A stretch of DNA of 64,000 bases from Aalborgiella sp043769295 (lineage in GTDB: Bacteria > Pseudomonadota > Gammaproteobacteria > Burkholderiales > Burkholderiaceae_C), in the NCBI GenBank assembly GCA_043769295.1, contig JAYVJL010000156.1:4840-68839 (forward strand), read 5' to 3'. The position numbers were made by a program, and so were the translations under genes. The first letter of the stretch is position 1; the number at the start of each line of letters is the position of its first letter. The notes beneath the pieces are model-generated. The model ran no database searches, had not been told where the DNA came from, and saw nothing but the letters and a program-made list of their open reading frames with translations. Below, one piece after another: positions 42,701-51,716 of the stretch.

Positions 42701-45700
42701 GGAGCCAGCCCCAGGTCTCGTATACGTACCTGCGCCAGGGTTGCGGCCATGCGCTTGGCGCGTTTCACATGCATGGGCTGCAAATATTTATCAATGCGTA
42801 ACATCAAATCGTTAGCATTGCCAGCGGCCGCTGTTGCGAAACTCAGGCGGGCAATAGCACCAGCGGGTATGCGCACTTGCACGCGCAACCCTGCGACGGG
42901 ATCAAGTCCATTGATCGGGGAGCCATCTACGGTCCTGGCTTCGACCTGTACCGCCGGCTGCGTCACCGTTCGACCACGCCCTACAAAAGAGCGCCTGTCT
43001 GACACGAAGTCGACAGCACCCACATTGACATCTGACTCAGCCAGAAAATGTGCCGCAACCAAGGTTGGGTCGCCCTGTAAACGCGGCTTACGCGTCAACA
43101 TCATGGCGCGCCACTCAGGAAGCCAGTCCGTCTGCACGAATAGGTTGGAAAAAGCAGGATGTGCCTCGTCCGCCCGTGCGTCCGCCAGCACGGCTTCAAA
43201 GTATGAAATCACCTCCAGGTTCATCTCAACAGTGGACAGGTTCTGGAGTGTCACCATCCGCAATTCCGTGTCATCTTCTGGACTGACCAGAACCGTGGTG
43301 TTGATCTCCAGTTTTTTGGATATCGCCTGGTATAACACCCGGTCTGCCAGAAAGGTCGCCTTGTATTGCCAGTCAGGATGTGGGGCAGGATGGTAGGTGA
43401 TGGACGACAGGCGGGCATCTTTGTCTGCACGAACGTAAATAAACGAACCATACTGATCACGCAGCAGATCATCACGCCAGCGCGTAATGTTGTGCGTGGC
43501 ATTGTGGCCATGCCATCGGCTCACACCAGCTCCATTTGCACGCAATACAACGCTATAACAACCATTTGACAAAAGCTGCGTAGGCTGTTGACCGGTTGCT
43601 TGAGGATCAATATCTCGGGCTTGATACAGTTTTGTCTGCTCTTGAAATTGAGACTCGGGCAGAACACGTGGATCGGCGGTCTTGATGATCTGGCGCGGTG
43701 TTTTTTCATGCAAAAGCGAATCAAAGGCCTGTACCAAAGGTGCACTGGCAAACCATCTGCGTGGTGCCTCGTCACACAGCACGTTGCACAATGCGACCAA
43801 AGACATGCCTTGATGATGGGCCATGAAGGTGTTCACCAGACTGAAAGCCTGCGCGTCCGCTTGTCTCGACACCGTAAAATCCACCGCATCAATAAAACCG
43901 AATTTCCCACGTGCGCCGAGCAAAGTGAGTTTTTTTAAATTTGCTACCGCCTGCTGTGGTTCAAACATGCCCGCCATGACGCTGGCGTAGGGTGCGACAA
44001 CACGGTCAAGGATGGGCGTGCGTCGCAATGCAAGTCTCGGCACGCCAAACGGCGAATATTGATAGGCGAGTGTATGGTCTTGCGCAAAATAGGCTGACTC
44101 CGAAACACCCCAAGGCAGCTGTTCAGAATCGCCGAATGCCTGCTGCTCCATCACCGCCGCGTGTCCACTGACGTGCAGCAAGCCTTGATCTGGCTCCGTC
44201 ATGATGAGCGAAGGCATCAAATACTCAAACATAGATCCCGACCAAGACTTGAGCCCTGGTGTCACACCAACCGTCAAAAATGAACGTCCAAGGGCAGCCC
44301 AATGCCGTTTGGGAACGTCGCCCTTGGCTATCGCCAAAAAACTGGTCTGTCTGGCCTCTGAGGCGATCAAATCGTAATAGCTCTTATCGAGTATTTTCTC
44401 GTGTACGCGCAACCCGATATGAAACAGATGACGCTTGGCGCTGTACAGACCGCTAAAATTCATGTCTTGAAACAAACGTGTACAGCGTTCAGCCAGAAGT
44501 CGAAGCGCGGCTGCGTGTGCCAACTGTATTTCCTCCGTTTCACCGCTTTCAACACACTGTGAAAACTGCTGGCAAGCTTGCGCCAACGTCAGCAAGTGGC
44601 CCGCCAAATTTCCGCTATCGACGGTAGACACATAGGCAGGCATCAGCACTTCCAGCGAGCGCGTTTCATACCAGTTGAACAAATGTCCCTCGTTTTTAGG
44701 CAGTTTTTCAACGGTATCCAGCGTGGCTTGTAGCCGGTTGATGAGGTCAGCCGTTGAAATCCAGCCAAATTCACGGGCACAGGCTACGGCCAAAAGATAC
44801 AAACCAATATTGGTAGGAGAGGTCCGATGCGCGATGATGGGCTCAGGGTCCATCTGCAAATTGTCGGGCGGCAGATAATGATCATCGGGGCCGACTGTGG
44901 TTTCGAAAAAATGCCATGTCTGCAAGGCCAATGCGAGCAAATATTCGCGGTCATTCTCTTTAAGTTTGCAGCTGATTCGGCGATCAACTGGTTTGCTGGC
45001 CCAATAGGCTGTCAGTGGCGCGGCCGCCCATAACAGAAACATGCCCATACCCAGCCATGGATATGGGCTCATCACGGCGGCGGCGGCCAGCGCACAACCC
45101 AAAATGGTCGTCGTTGCATGGCTGCGGACAAAAACCAATAAGGTATATCTCGCAGTAGCCTGTGCTTGCGCAGCGGTTGTCCATTCCAATAAATTCTTGT
45201 GGCTGACGGCCATACGCCAGACAGCTCTAAAAATCGCATCCAACATCAGCCTCGCCTGCGCCAAAAGCTGGCTCAACTGCCAAAAGCTTGCGACAACACT
45301 TCGTAGGAGATCACGCAGACCGACATCAAAAAAGTGCGGCCATGCAATGCCACGGCGCGTCGGCACCAATCCTGCCAATGCACCTACACCCGGCCCAACC
45401 CAGTAAGCGCAAAAAACAAGACCTACAGCTGTCACCCATGGTATGGATGCGGTAAAAACAACCCAGGCCAACAAGAAGAAAGATGCAGGAGCGATCAAGG
45501 AACGGCGTAGATTATCCAGCATGCGCCACGCACCCAATGCGTCAATCCCAAAATTTCGTGAACGACAGATGAAGGGGATCAGCTGCCAATCCCCTCGTGT
45601 CCAGCGATGCACGCGCGACGCGGCTACGCCAGCATGATGCGGTTGATCTTCCATCACGATGACGTCGCTTGCATAACCGCAACGCGCGATGCTACCTTCC

Positions 45701-47958
45701 AGCAAATCGTGGCTCAAGACGGCACCCTCAGGCAACCTGCTGTCCAGAACCGCATAAACCGCAGCCACGTTGAGCAAACCTTTGCCGGTGAATGTGCCCA
45801 AACCAAACAAGTCTTGATACAAGTCTGAAGCATCGTTGCTGTAAGGATCCAGACCGCACTGCCCAGCAAACATGGTGTGAAAGGGAGAGCGCTCACTCAT
45901 ACTTGAAAGCGGTGTGACAACACGTGGCTGCAATATGCCATAGCCAGCGGTCACGCGTTTATCAACGCGGTCAATCTGCGGTGCATTTAAAGGGTGGGCT
46001 GCAATCGCCACCAGTTCCCGCAAAGAACCGGCAGGCAAGCCGGTGTCGCTGTCCAGTGTGAGTACATAACGTGTGTTCTCAGCCAACCTCATATTGCCAT
46101 CAACCACCATAAATTCAGCGACTGCAGGACTGTCGACGTGGGACACTGAACCTGTAGCAATGAGACGCACCAACATCTCCAGTTTTCCGCGCTTGCGCTC
46201 CCAGCCTATCCAGCGCCCTTCCGTGGGTGACCAGGTTCGAGATCGATGCAGCAATATAAATCGCGGAGCGGCACCAGTTGCAGCGGGATAACTGGCGTTG
46301 AGTCCAGCCAATTTTGTCAACAGGTCATCCAGCAAGCCCTGGTCTGAAGCGAGCGTTTCTGAATCTGCGTCATTCCAGTCGGTCAACAGCGCAAATTGTG
46401 CATTGTCTTCACGACTGGCAAGCCAGTGCAGACTGAGCCTGTGAGTCAACTCACTGTTGGATGAAACACTGCCCAGCATGCTCGGAAGCACGACAAGCAC
46501 TCTGTGCTCATCAGGAATACCTGCGGTGAAATCCAGACGTGCCAAGAGCTGTACGCGTGTCGACTCGGCAATAAAACGGTGAATCAATGACGCCACCGCC
46601 TCAGATGCTGGCCATGCCATCAAAAAAACCGACACCCAACCAGACCAATTCAATACTGCGACAGAATGACTGGCCCAGGCAAGCAAAGCCAATGTGCCCA
46701 CCAACCAGACGGTCAGATACAGGGGTAAGCGCCAAGCCTGTTTTATTTTTAGAGAAGGAAATTGTCTGGCAAGAGGCACTGTATGACGAATCATGTCCAT
46801 CAGCAGCCCTCTGCCGGACCCTATCAGGTAATAGCCTGCCGTCTGCGCCGACGCAGAGTTGTCAGACTCGCCCGCAGCGGCGACGACGGTCTCTGCGATG
46901 ATTCGTTCAGGAATACCCGTCTGCTGTGCCAACCTCTCCATCGCTTGGGTGATCTGCTGGCGAGTCATCTCACTTTCTTTGGAAAAACTAGGCAGCTGGC
47001 GCAGAACCTGCAAAGAACGACTGACGGGTTCCAGAATGTCTCGCCACTCAAGCTGTCCAATCAATCTCAATGTCGAGATGATGTTGCTGACCGTCAGGTT
47101 TGATGCGACCTGCGCAGCCTGCCCTTCATTGATTATTTCCAAAACATCTTGGCAATGTTGGTCTGTCCAGCGTGTGATAGCCGACGCTGGCTCTGTTCTC
47201 TCGACAGACATGCGCTGCCACATCTGGGCAAGATAGACGTGCTCTAGGCCCATTTTTTGCATCAACGCGAAAACGGCCTCAACGTCTTGCGGTCTGAGAT
47301 TCTCTGAGTTATCCCAAACTGCGTGGGCCACCTCTCTGGCCACCTTGTTCCTTGCAATACGGTCCGCCATGCGACGAAGATTCTCAAGAAGTACAACACG
47401 CAAGGTGGTTGGGAATGCCCAGAGTTCGCCCAGATTGAGCTCTCCACGCTCCTGGTAGGCCTTTAAAAATGCCGTGAAAAGGGCTGTATCCAACACGGAA
47501 TCTGTATGCGCAACGTAAGCCCAGGCAATACCATAAATGCGCGGCAAACCTTCAAGAGGCTTGTCAATAAGCTTGGGTAGATCGGCAAAATACCGTTTTG
47601 GCACACCCTCTTCAATCTGCTGAAGCTGTGCCTCAATCAAATAGAAATTATCCAGTAGCCATACAGCGGCTGGTGTGACGTAATGACCGTTTTGCGATGT
47701 AACTGCGATGTAGTCATAGGCCTGACGCAGCGCTTTGATATTTTCTTTGACACGCGGAAAGAATGTAGGACCTCGATAAGCATACCGGTTGGTCTGAACA
47801 ACCTGCGCTTTGGCTAAACTACGACCATGCTCTTCAAAGCGCACGGACCCAAACAATTCCGCACGTATCGGTTCTTGATCATTGTCGTGAGCAGCGACAA
47901 TTATTTTTTTAGCATACGGACTTAAGGAATCCAGCAGGGATGTGACTGCCGTTGCCAC
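39742..47958 (-). CDS. ndvB: Cyclic beta-1,2-glucan synthase NdvB-type, GT84-glycoamylase-GH94 megaenzyme
   Basis: This 2,738-residue protein is the size of Rhizobium/Brucella cyclic glucan synthases. After an N-terminal region with PIRAELFG comes a membrane segment at about residues 400-460, then the GT84 transferase with TLDSDTGLPAGSL (the DxD) near 634 and HRWTRGDWQ near 788. Further helices run to about 1000. A glucoamylase-like domain follows (DNLQMDPEPIIAHRTSPTN near 1030), then two carbohydrate-binding/GH94 parts, with GDWNDGMNRVG carrying the phosphorylase Asp near 2416. The product would be periplasmic cyclic beta-glucan from UDP-glucose. The GTG start has no evident ribosome binding site; a small ORF stops four bases before it, so coupling is likely. 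Confidence 0.93.
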   Translation of the reverse strand: MATAVTSLLDSLSPYAKKIIVAAHDNDQEPIRAELFGSVRFEEHGRSLAKAQVVQTNRYAYRGPTFFPRVKENIKALRQAYDYIAVTSQNGHYVTPAAVWLLDNFYLIEAQLQQIEEGVPKRYFADLPKLIDKPLEGLPRIYGIAWAYVAHTDSVLDTALFTAFLKAYQERGELNLGELWAFPTTLRVVLLENLRRMADRIARNKVAREVAHAVWDNSENLRPQDVEAVFALMQKMGLEHVYLAQMWQRMSVERTEPASAITRWTDQHCQDVLEIINEGQAAQVASNLTVSNIISTLRLIGQLEWRDILEPVSRSLQVLRQLPSFSKESEMTRQQITQAMERLAQQTGIPERIIAETVVAAAGESDNSASAQTAGYYLIGSGRGLLMDMIRHTVPLARQFPSLKIKQAWRLPLYLTVWLVGTLALLAWASHSVAVLNWSGWVSVFLMAWPASEAVASLIHRFIAESTRVQLLARLDFTAGIPDEHRVLVVLPSMLGSVSSNSELTHRLSLHWLASREDNAQFALLTDWNDADSETLASDQGLLDDLLTKLAGLNASYPAATGAAPRFILLHRSRTWSPTEGRWIGWERKRGKLEMLVRLIATGSVSHVDSPAVAEFMVVDGNMRLAENTRYVLTLDSDTGLPAGSLRELVAIAAHPLNAPQIDRVDKRVTAGYGILQPRVVTPLSSMSERSPFHTMFAGQCGLDPYSNDASDLYQDLFGLGTFTGKGLLNVAAVYAVLDSRLPEGAVLSHDLLEGSIARCGYASDVIVMEDQPHHAGVAASRVHRWTRGDWQLIPFICRSRNFGIDALGAWRMLDNLRRSLIAPASFFLLAWVVFTASIPWVTAVGLVFCAYWVGPGVGALAGLVPTRRGIAWPHFFDVGLRDLLRSVVASFWQLSQLLAQARLMLDAIFRAVWRMAVSHKNLLEWTTAAQAQATARYTLLVFVRSHATTTILGCALAAAAVMSPYPWLGMGMFLLWAAAPLTAYWASKPVDRRISCKLKENDREYLLALALQTWHFFETTVGPDDHYLPPDNLQMDPEPIIAHRTSPTNIGLYLLAVACAREFGWISTADLINRLQATLDTVEKLPKNEGHLFNWYETRSLEVLMPAYVSTVDSGNLAGHLLTLAQACQQFSQCVESGETEEIQLAHAAALRLLAERCTRLFQDMNFSGLYSAKRHLFHIGLRVHEKILDKSYYDLIASEARQTSFLAIAKGDVPKRHWAALGRSFLTVGVTPGLKSWSGSMFEYLMPSLIMTEPDQGLLHVSGHAAVMEQQAFGDSEQLPWGVSESAYFAQDHTLAYQYSPFGVPRLALRRTPILDRVVAPYASVMAGMFEPQQAVANLKKLTLLGARGKFGFIDAVDFTVSRQADAQAFSLVNTFMAHHQGMSLVALCNVLCDEAPRRWFASAPLVQAFDSLLHEKTPRQIIKTADPRVLPESQFQEQTKLYQARDIDPQATGQQPTQLLSNGCYSVVLRANGAGVSRWHGHNATHNITRWRDDLLRDQYGSFIYVRADKDARLSSITYHPAPHPDWQYKATFLADRVLYQAISKKLEINTTVLVSPEDDTELRMVTLQNLSTVEMNLEVISYFEAVLADARADEAHPAFSNLFVQTDWLPEWRAMMLTRKPRLQGDPTLVAAHFLAESDVNVGAVDFVSDRRSFVGRGRTVTQPAVQVEARTVDGSPINGLDPVAGLRVQVRIPAGAIARLSFATAAAGNANDLMLRIDKYLQPMHVKRAKRMAATLAQVRIRDLGLAPDENAALQDLNTALIYTSGRPVTERASLDLRQLWRFGLSGDKPIILVRIHSNHGLGLVHTLLRAQPWWSFCGLAVDLVILNSEINSYLMPLQRDILNLRDRTIQQSMHSFPRSDIAGFYLLSESEVSPSERATLSVLARIVLVADGRPLAQQILSQRDTVKNQPGKEAITTSFLTSSLSTTSRQKEIPKEPQGVFDFVTGEFQFHIDASQRPMRPWVNVISNASFGCQVSEAGAGYTWAVNSRLQQLTPWSNDPVQDPGFEHFILQDRATHALLALTPSTESGSVPSFRVRHGQGYSVFECLHDQLELETTFFVDINDSVKFVRVQLHNAGSKKRHLRVHGMVEWQMGANRTDRRTVSVWKSKNMPVLYAQQCESRSGFGGSTAFLALTGLPEPIQWTCDRSEFFNSAGQLVMPVSLNQKMAGSLDPGAALFGDLTIQAGQRLNLTFMLGYAADAAQAEQLAQTWQTRDVAHALDSVKNHWSGVLEKIQVKSPDPLFDALMNRWLLYQTLTSRLWAKAGFYQAGGAFGFRDQLQDAMAFAVSDPQRLHDQIVLNASRQFPEGDVQHWWHAPSGEGVRTHFSDDLLWLPYACAHYVEVTGDANILDQDVHFIEGPAIAEGAEDAYYTPLVSQLSASVYEHCALTIDKSLATGAHGLPLMGTGDWNDGMNRVGHEGRGESVWLAWFLCAVVDRFAPLAESRGEGERAATWRSSREGWITAVHSHGWDGEWFRRAFFDNGAALGSSANAECRIDLIAQAWSVLSNASSDHFTQPAMRAMNRELMDRDAGLLRLLAPPFSKSENNPGYIQAYPPGVRENGGQYAHAAVWAMMAQAKTGDAEAAWESFKALSPAHRHADPQRGPLYELEPYVMAGDIYGAAPYVGRGGWSWYTGSAAWLYRAGIENLLGLQVRHGQISLFPCLPAEWTFVDLKLNIQGRMVHIRWQRVGMMTAGDFKPDRTLSEGQWLSLADLPARSVLLVQGLQTQDFVV

Positions 47959-47962
47959 ACAA

Positions 47963-48184
47963 CTACACCAACAGCATCAGACCGAACCCGATAGCCGCAA
48001 GGGCCGCAACAGTGACAAGATGGGAGCAGACCAAGCCATGCGTAGATTGAAGTGTCGAATGCAATGCGAAAAACCGACCACGTGAATTGGCACAATGAAA
48101 CATGTGTGACGCAAGACTCTCCGTGTCGGTTCTTACAAAATCAATGGTGTATGAGAAGGGTGTTTTTAAATTGAGCGTCGTCAT
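47963..48184 (-). CDS. Small membrane protein upstream of ndvB, 73 residues
   Basis: This unrecognised small frame has a polar N-terminus and one C-terminal helix (LVTVAALAAIGFGLMLLV). Its TAG lies four bases before the GTG of the glucan synthase gene, which has no Shine-Dalgarno of its own, so translation of this ORF could deliver ribosomes to it. The start codon has only a weak AAGCAGAA upstream. Coding status is uncertain: it could be a leader ORF rather than a functional protein. Confidence 0.5.
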   Translation of the reverse strand: MTTLNLKTPFSYTIDFVRTDTESLASHMFHCANSRGRFFALHSTLQSTHGLVCSHLVTVAALAAIGFGLMLLV

Positions 48185-48342
48185 GATGTTCTGCTTTGAG
48201 AGTAGGCATAGTCAACAACGCACAGCACTAAATCGCTTATGTTCTCGACCAATACCCCATAAAAATCAAGGTGTATCCACAAACTGGCGCCCATCGGCCA
48301 AGCCGTTGGGCAACAGATGACAGCAGATACCTAAGATGCCGT

Positions 48343-48660
48343 TTAAGGACGGACAATGATGTCGTTACGAACCAATCTGACGTTTTTCACGCCACGGGCG
48401 ATATTTTCAGCCTGCATTTTTTCAGCATTTGACTTTGCAAAACCTGACAGCTGAACCGTGCCGTTCAATGTTTCAACACTGATCGAGGTGGCGGCCACTG
48501 TTGGGTCGGCGGCGAACTTGGATTTCACAACCGTGGTGATTGCGGTATCGTCAACAAAGGCGCTAGCCGTTTCTTGGCCACGACCGACAGCGCAGCCGGT
48601 GCTGCCAATGATGGTAATGCCAGCCAAGGTGGCGAATGCAATTGCGCGTAGGTGTTTCAT
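48343..48660 (-). CDS. BON domain lipoprotein (OsmY-like)
   Basis: The 105-residue protein has a lipoprotein signal (AFATLAGITIIGSTGC, lipid Cys at about residue 23) and one BON domain from about residue 35. The domain shows VDDTAITTVVKSKFAADPTV, then VETLNGTVQLSGFAKS with its central Gly, and NVRLVRNDIIVRP at the end. BON proteins bind membranes and commonly respond to osmotic stress. An AAAGGA precedes the ATG at good spacing. It lies 104 bp downstream of the DUF1328 gene. Confidence 0.88.
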   Translation of the reverse strand: MKHLRAIAFATLAGITIIGSTGCAVGRGQETASAFVDDTAITTVVKSKFAADPTVAATSISVETLNGTVQLSGFAKSNAEKMQAENIARGVKNVRLVRNDIIVRP

Positions 48661-48718
48661 GGAATTGTCCTTTGGGTAAATGGATGGAATGGAATGCGTG
48701 CTTGGCTAAAAACCAGTC

Positions 48719-48740
48719 CATAGGCGGCACCACGCCTATG
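48719..48740 (-). terminator. Perfect inverted repeat downstream of the DUF1328 gene
   Basis: CATAGGCG and CGCCTATG form an 8-bp stem with a six-base loop, between the DUF1328 and BON genes. In the transcribed (minus) direction a T-run starts only about seven bases after the stem, so it is an imperfect intrinsic terminator. An operator for the BON gene is an alternative. Confidence 0.5.
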
Positions 48741-48764
48741 ACCCTGCAGAAACGTCAAGTGAAT

Positions 48765-48926
48765 TTATTTTTTGACCAGACCAATCACAAAAGTGATGAC
48801 CGCCATGATGGCAAAAATAATGAACAGTATTTTGGCGATCTCAACGGCTCCTGCAGCGATGCCGCCAAAGCCAAACACAGCCGCAATCAAGGCGACAACA
48901 AGAAAAACAACCGAATAGTGCAGCAT
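48765..48926 (-). CDS. DUF1328 family small membrane protein
   Basis: This 53-residue protein is two hydrophobic helices (HYSVVFLVVALIAAVFGFGG and IAKILFIIFAIMAVITFVIG) joined by IAAGAVE, the usual plan of DUF1328 (YtjA-type) proteins induced in stress. AAGGAG stands ideally before the ATG at 48926; a longer frame upstream does not fit the family. It is followed by an inverted repeat and then the BON gene. Function unknown. Confidence 0.9.
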   Translation of the reverse strand: MLHYSVVFLVVALIAAVFGFGGIAAGAVEIAKILFIIFAIMAVITFVIGLVKK

Positions 48927-49069
48927 GAGAAACTCCTTGAACGGGTTGAATTGAAAGGTATTTCTGCTGAAATACGCCTGAATCACCCTTGAAGCAAGGT
49001 TAAGACCGATGAAGGTTTTCGGGCATCAGTAAAATTCGTTCTGCTGCGTCAGCGTCTTGACCGACACAC

Positions 49070-49087
49070 TGTAGGTTAAAACTTACA
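49070..49087. promoter_or_regulatory. Inverted repeat TGTAGGT-TAAA-ACTTACA
   Basis: This imperfect palindrome lies about 145 bp upstream of the DUF1328 start and 22 bp downstream of the histidine kinase stop. It could be an operator for the stress genes or a weak transcript end. No T-run follows in the kinase direction. Confidence 0.3.
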
Positions 49088-49108
49088 GGCCTTGCGTTAA
49101 GTTCAAAC

Positions 49109-50446
49109 TCAGGATTTGGGTATGACTGCTGAGATCAAGGAACCCTGGCCTTCAGCGGATGCAACCGTGAGACGACCGCCAGCGGCTTCAACGCGGTGCC
49201 GCATACCGGCCAAGCCGTGGCTGCTGGGGCTCACGTTGCCCAGTTTGAAGCCTTTGCCATTGTCTTTCACCTCGACGGTGATGTAACCCTCAAAATTGTG
49301 CATGCTGATATCGACCTGCTGCGCCTGCGCATACTTGCCAATATTGGTCAGCGATTCCTGCACAAGACGGTAAATGGTGAGCTGCGCGGAACCACCCAGC
49401 TCGACAGTCTCCAGATCGGTTGTGATCTGCAAACCGTTATGGTCCGCAAACTCACGCGCCAATATTTCAAGCGATGCCGTCAGCCCAAGATGCGACAACG
49501 AGGATGGCCGCAAGTCTTCAACAATCCGCCGCGTCATGACAATCACACCGTTCAGCGTGCTGGCCAGGTGCTCAAAACGCTCGGCTGCATCTGGCACATT
49601 CACGGTCAAGCGGGCTTTCAACCGTGCCACGTCAAGCTTGGCAGCCGTCAGCAAGGAACCCAATTCGTCATGCAGGGCTCGAGCCAGGTCACCGCGCTCG
49701 TCCTCGCGCACGTTTTGCAGATGCGTCGCCAGCTGGGCCAGGTTTGAGGTGCGCTCACGCACCAAAGAATCCACCTGGTCACGCTCTCGTTGCAATGATT
49801 CCTGTTCGCGCTTGCCCGTTTCCCGCAATACATTGGTTTGCCGCAAATACAGGTAAAAAGCCAGTAAGCCAGCCAAGGCCAGCAGTGCGATTGCAATACG
49901 GGACAACTCCAGAGTTTTTTGAATCTGCCCTTTGCCTTGCGTCATCCTGCCGGCCGTGCTGGCGGTCAGTTTGCCCACCTGCTCACGGATGACATCCATG
50001 TGCTCCTTACCCATATCGGTGGCGATAACAAATTTCCAGGCATCTTCCTGCCCCTCCCTACGCATGCGCACCGTGATCTCCAGCTCGGCAAGTTTGCGTG
50101 AAATGTGCCGAGCCATGATTCTATACACCGCCAGTTGATCGGGGTAGGGCTGCAGCAGCGCAAACAGAGTGTCCAGCGTTTGGTTGATCTCTGCAATGGC
50201 GTTGGTATAGGGCTCCAGATAACTGGCTTGGCCCGTCAGCAAATAGCCGCGCTGCCCGGTTTCAGCGTCTATCAGATGGATCAGCAACTTGTTCACTGTG
50301 CTGAGCGTCTGGGCAGACTCCTCGATGTGCGCGGTGGCTTTCGTTGACTTGTCAAAATTTGTATCGTTGATGAAGAACAAAACCAGCGCCGCCAAGATGG
50401 CCAAGGGCAAACTGATGCGCATTTTGGGGAGTGTAAATTTTTTCAT
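49109..50446 (-). CDS. CHASE3 sensor histidine kinase, NarX-type (HisKA_3)
   Basis: The 445-residue kinase has a first membrane helix at about residues 11-27, a periplasmic CHASE3 domain (residues about 30-165, with DAETGQRGYLLTGQASYLEPY) and a second helix at about 173-195. The dimerisation domain has DERGDLARALHDELGSLLTA with the phosphorylated His at about 259, and the ATP-binding domain ends with GLAGMRHRVEAAGG. Its signal is unknown. It is divergent from a LuxR-type response regulator 65 bp away, which is its obvious partner, so the shared region should hold both promoters. Confidence 0.92.
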   Translation of the reverse strand: MKKFTLPKMRISLPLAILAALVLFFINDTNFDKSTKATAHIEESAQTLSTVNKLLIHLIDAETGQRGYLLTGQASYLEPYTNAIAEINQTLDTLFALLQPYPDQLAVYRIMARHISRKLAELEITVRMRREGQEDAWKFVIATDMGKEHMDVIREQVGKLTASTAGRMTQGKGQIQKTLELSRIAIALLALAGLLAFYLYLRQTNVLRETGKREQESLQRERDQVDSLVRERTSNLAQLATHLQNVREDERGDLARALHDELGSLLTAAKLDVARLKARLTVNVPDAAERFEHLASTLNGVIVMTRRIVEDLRPSSLSHLGLTASLEILAREFADHNGLQITTDLETVELGGSAQLTIYRLVQESLTNIGKYAQAQQVDISMHNFEGYITVEVKDNGKGFKLGNVSPSSHGLAGMRHRVEAAGGRLTVASAEGQGSLISAVIPKS

Positions 50447-50511
50447 GAAAAACTCTCCTCGCCACGGGTGGGCTTATTCGTCAATAATGGGGCTTGCCAT
50501 TCAAGGCAGAG

Positions 50512-51159
50512 ATGAAAGACAGCAAGATGATCAAAATTGGAATCGTGGATGACCATGCCATTGTGCGCTCGGGGTTGAAACAGTTCTTTTCGGACTTTGT
50601 GGACCTGCGCGTGATGGGCGAAGCCGCCAGCGGACGCGAAGCGATTGACCTGGTCCGCACTGTGGAACTGGACGTGCTGCTGATGGATTTGTCCATGCCC
50701 GGCCAAAGCGGGATTGATGCGCTGGCCATGATACGCGCCAAAGCGCCTGATGTCGGCATCCTCATCTTGAGCGGCTACCCCGAAGAGCATTACGCGGTCA
50801 ACCTGATCCGCCAGGGTGCCAGCGGCTACCTCAACAAAGCGTGCGATCCGTCTGAAATCGTCGATGCCATTCGTGTGATCTCGATGGGTAAACGCTTCAT
50901 CACGCCGGCGGTGGCCGAGTTGCTGGCGCAGCAGCTGAGCAAATCCAATGACCTGGCGGCGCACGAGCAATTGTCGGAGCGTGAATTTCAGGTGTTTTTG
51001 AAACTGGCCAAGGGTGAGACGGCTGGCGACATTGCCAAAGCCCTGTCGCTGAGCGTGAAAACCGTCAGCACCTACAGAACGCGGGTGATGGAAAAAATGA
51101 GCCTGGCCTCCAACAGTGACCTCACTTATTACGCGCTTAAAAATAAACTGATCGACTGA
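50512..51159 (+). CDS. LuxR/NarL-family response regulator
   Basis: This two-domain regulator of about 215 residues has a receiver with the acidic pair in IGIVDDH, the phosphorylated Asp in LLMDLSMPG at about residue 58 and Lys in GYLNKACDPSEI. The LuxR helix-turn-helix at about 150-212 shows LSEREFQVFLKLAKGETAGD and LSLSVKTVSTYRTRVMEK. An AAGG sits before the ATG at 50512; the next ATG at 50527 is also possible. It pairs with the divergent CHASE3 kinase. Targets are not known; the BON/DUF1328 stress genes beyond the kinase are candidates. Confidence 0.92.
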   Translation: MKDSKMIKIGIVDDHAIVRSGLKQFFSDFVDLRVMGEAASGREAIDLVRTVELDVLLMDLSMPGQSGIDALAMIRAKAPDVGILILSGYPEEHYAVNLIRQGASGYLNKACDPSEIVDAIRVISMGKRFITPAVAELLAQQLSKSNDLAAHEQLSEREFQVFLKLAKGETAGDIAKALSLSVKTVSTYRTRVMEKMSLASNSDLTYYALKNKLID

Positions 51160-51205
51160 TGTCTGGACTGCCGTTTCGGGAGCACTGGCCATGCGGAATG
51201 GCCAG

Positions 51206-51586
51206 TTAACCCAACGAGGTGCTTTGCTTGACGCAAAAATCCATCAAGGCTTCAATCTCGGTGGATTTGTCAAAAACGGCATCAGCCCCTAATTGCTGGC
51301 AGCGTTTACGTACATCCGTTGTCGCATAATTGGTCAAAACAACGACTTTTTGAGTGGCTAGACGGTCTTTGCAGGCAAACAAAACACCCATGCCGCTGCC
51401 TTGTTTCAAAAATAAATCAACGATAGCCAGATCCCACGTGTTGTAGCGATCTGTCAACCAAGCGACCCCTTCATTTTCCGATTCTGATGTCCCGACACTG
51501 TTGACACACGTGAGCTCCTCCAGCGTGGCAATCAGATTTTCGCGGATGGTCGCGTTATCTTCAACAAAATAGGTTTTCAGTAGCAC
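51206..51586 (-). CDS. Single-domain response regulator (receiver only)
   Basis: This 126-residue protein is a bare receiver domain. The acidic site is in YFVEDN, the phosphoacceptor Asp is in LAIVDLFLKQGSGMG at about residue 55, and KVVVLTNYATTDVRKRCQ and AVFDKSTEIEALMDF carry the Thr and Lys switches. No output domain is attached, so it may act through protein contacts. It ends convergently with the LuxR-type regulator (46 bp apart), suggesting a three-protein circuit with the CHASE3 kinase; this is inference. Confidence 0.88.
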   Translation of the reverse strand: MLLKTYFVEDNATIRENLIATLEELTCVNSVGTSESENEGVAWLTDRYNTWDLAIVDLFLKQGSGMGVLFACKDRLATQKVVVLTNYATTDVRKRCQQLGADAVFDKSTEIEALMDFCVKQSTSLG

Positions 51587-51716
51587 GGCGTCGATCTTGT
51601 GTATGCATACGACTGTACCTATGCATTTGAAACTATTCTGACATTGAAGAAGCCCATGACATGTAGGACAAAGCCCAGTCCTGCCAGGCTGTGGGCCATA
51701 AAACTGATCAGACCGA

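Noticed and set aside
50443..51192. 249-codon open frame on - opposite the LuxR-type regulator
   Set aside because: The regulator on + has all receiver and HTH motifs; the opposite frame has none.
51600..51700. Short frame on - (about 26 codons, starting MAHSLAGLGFVL)
   Set aside because: No ribosome binding site, no recognisable family, and too short to support as a gene.
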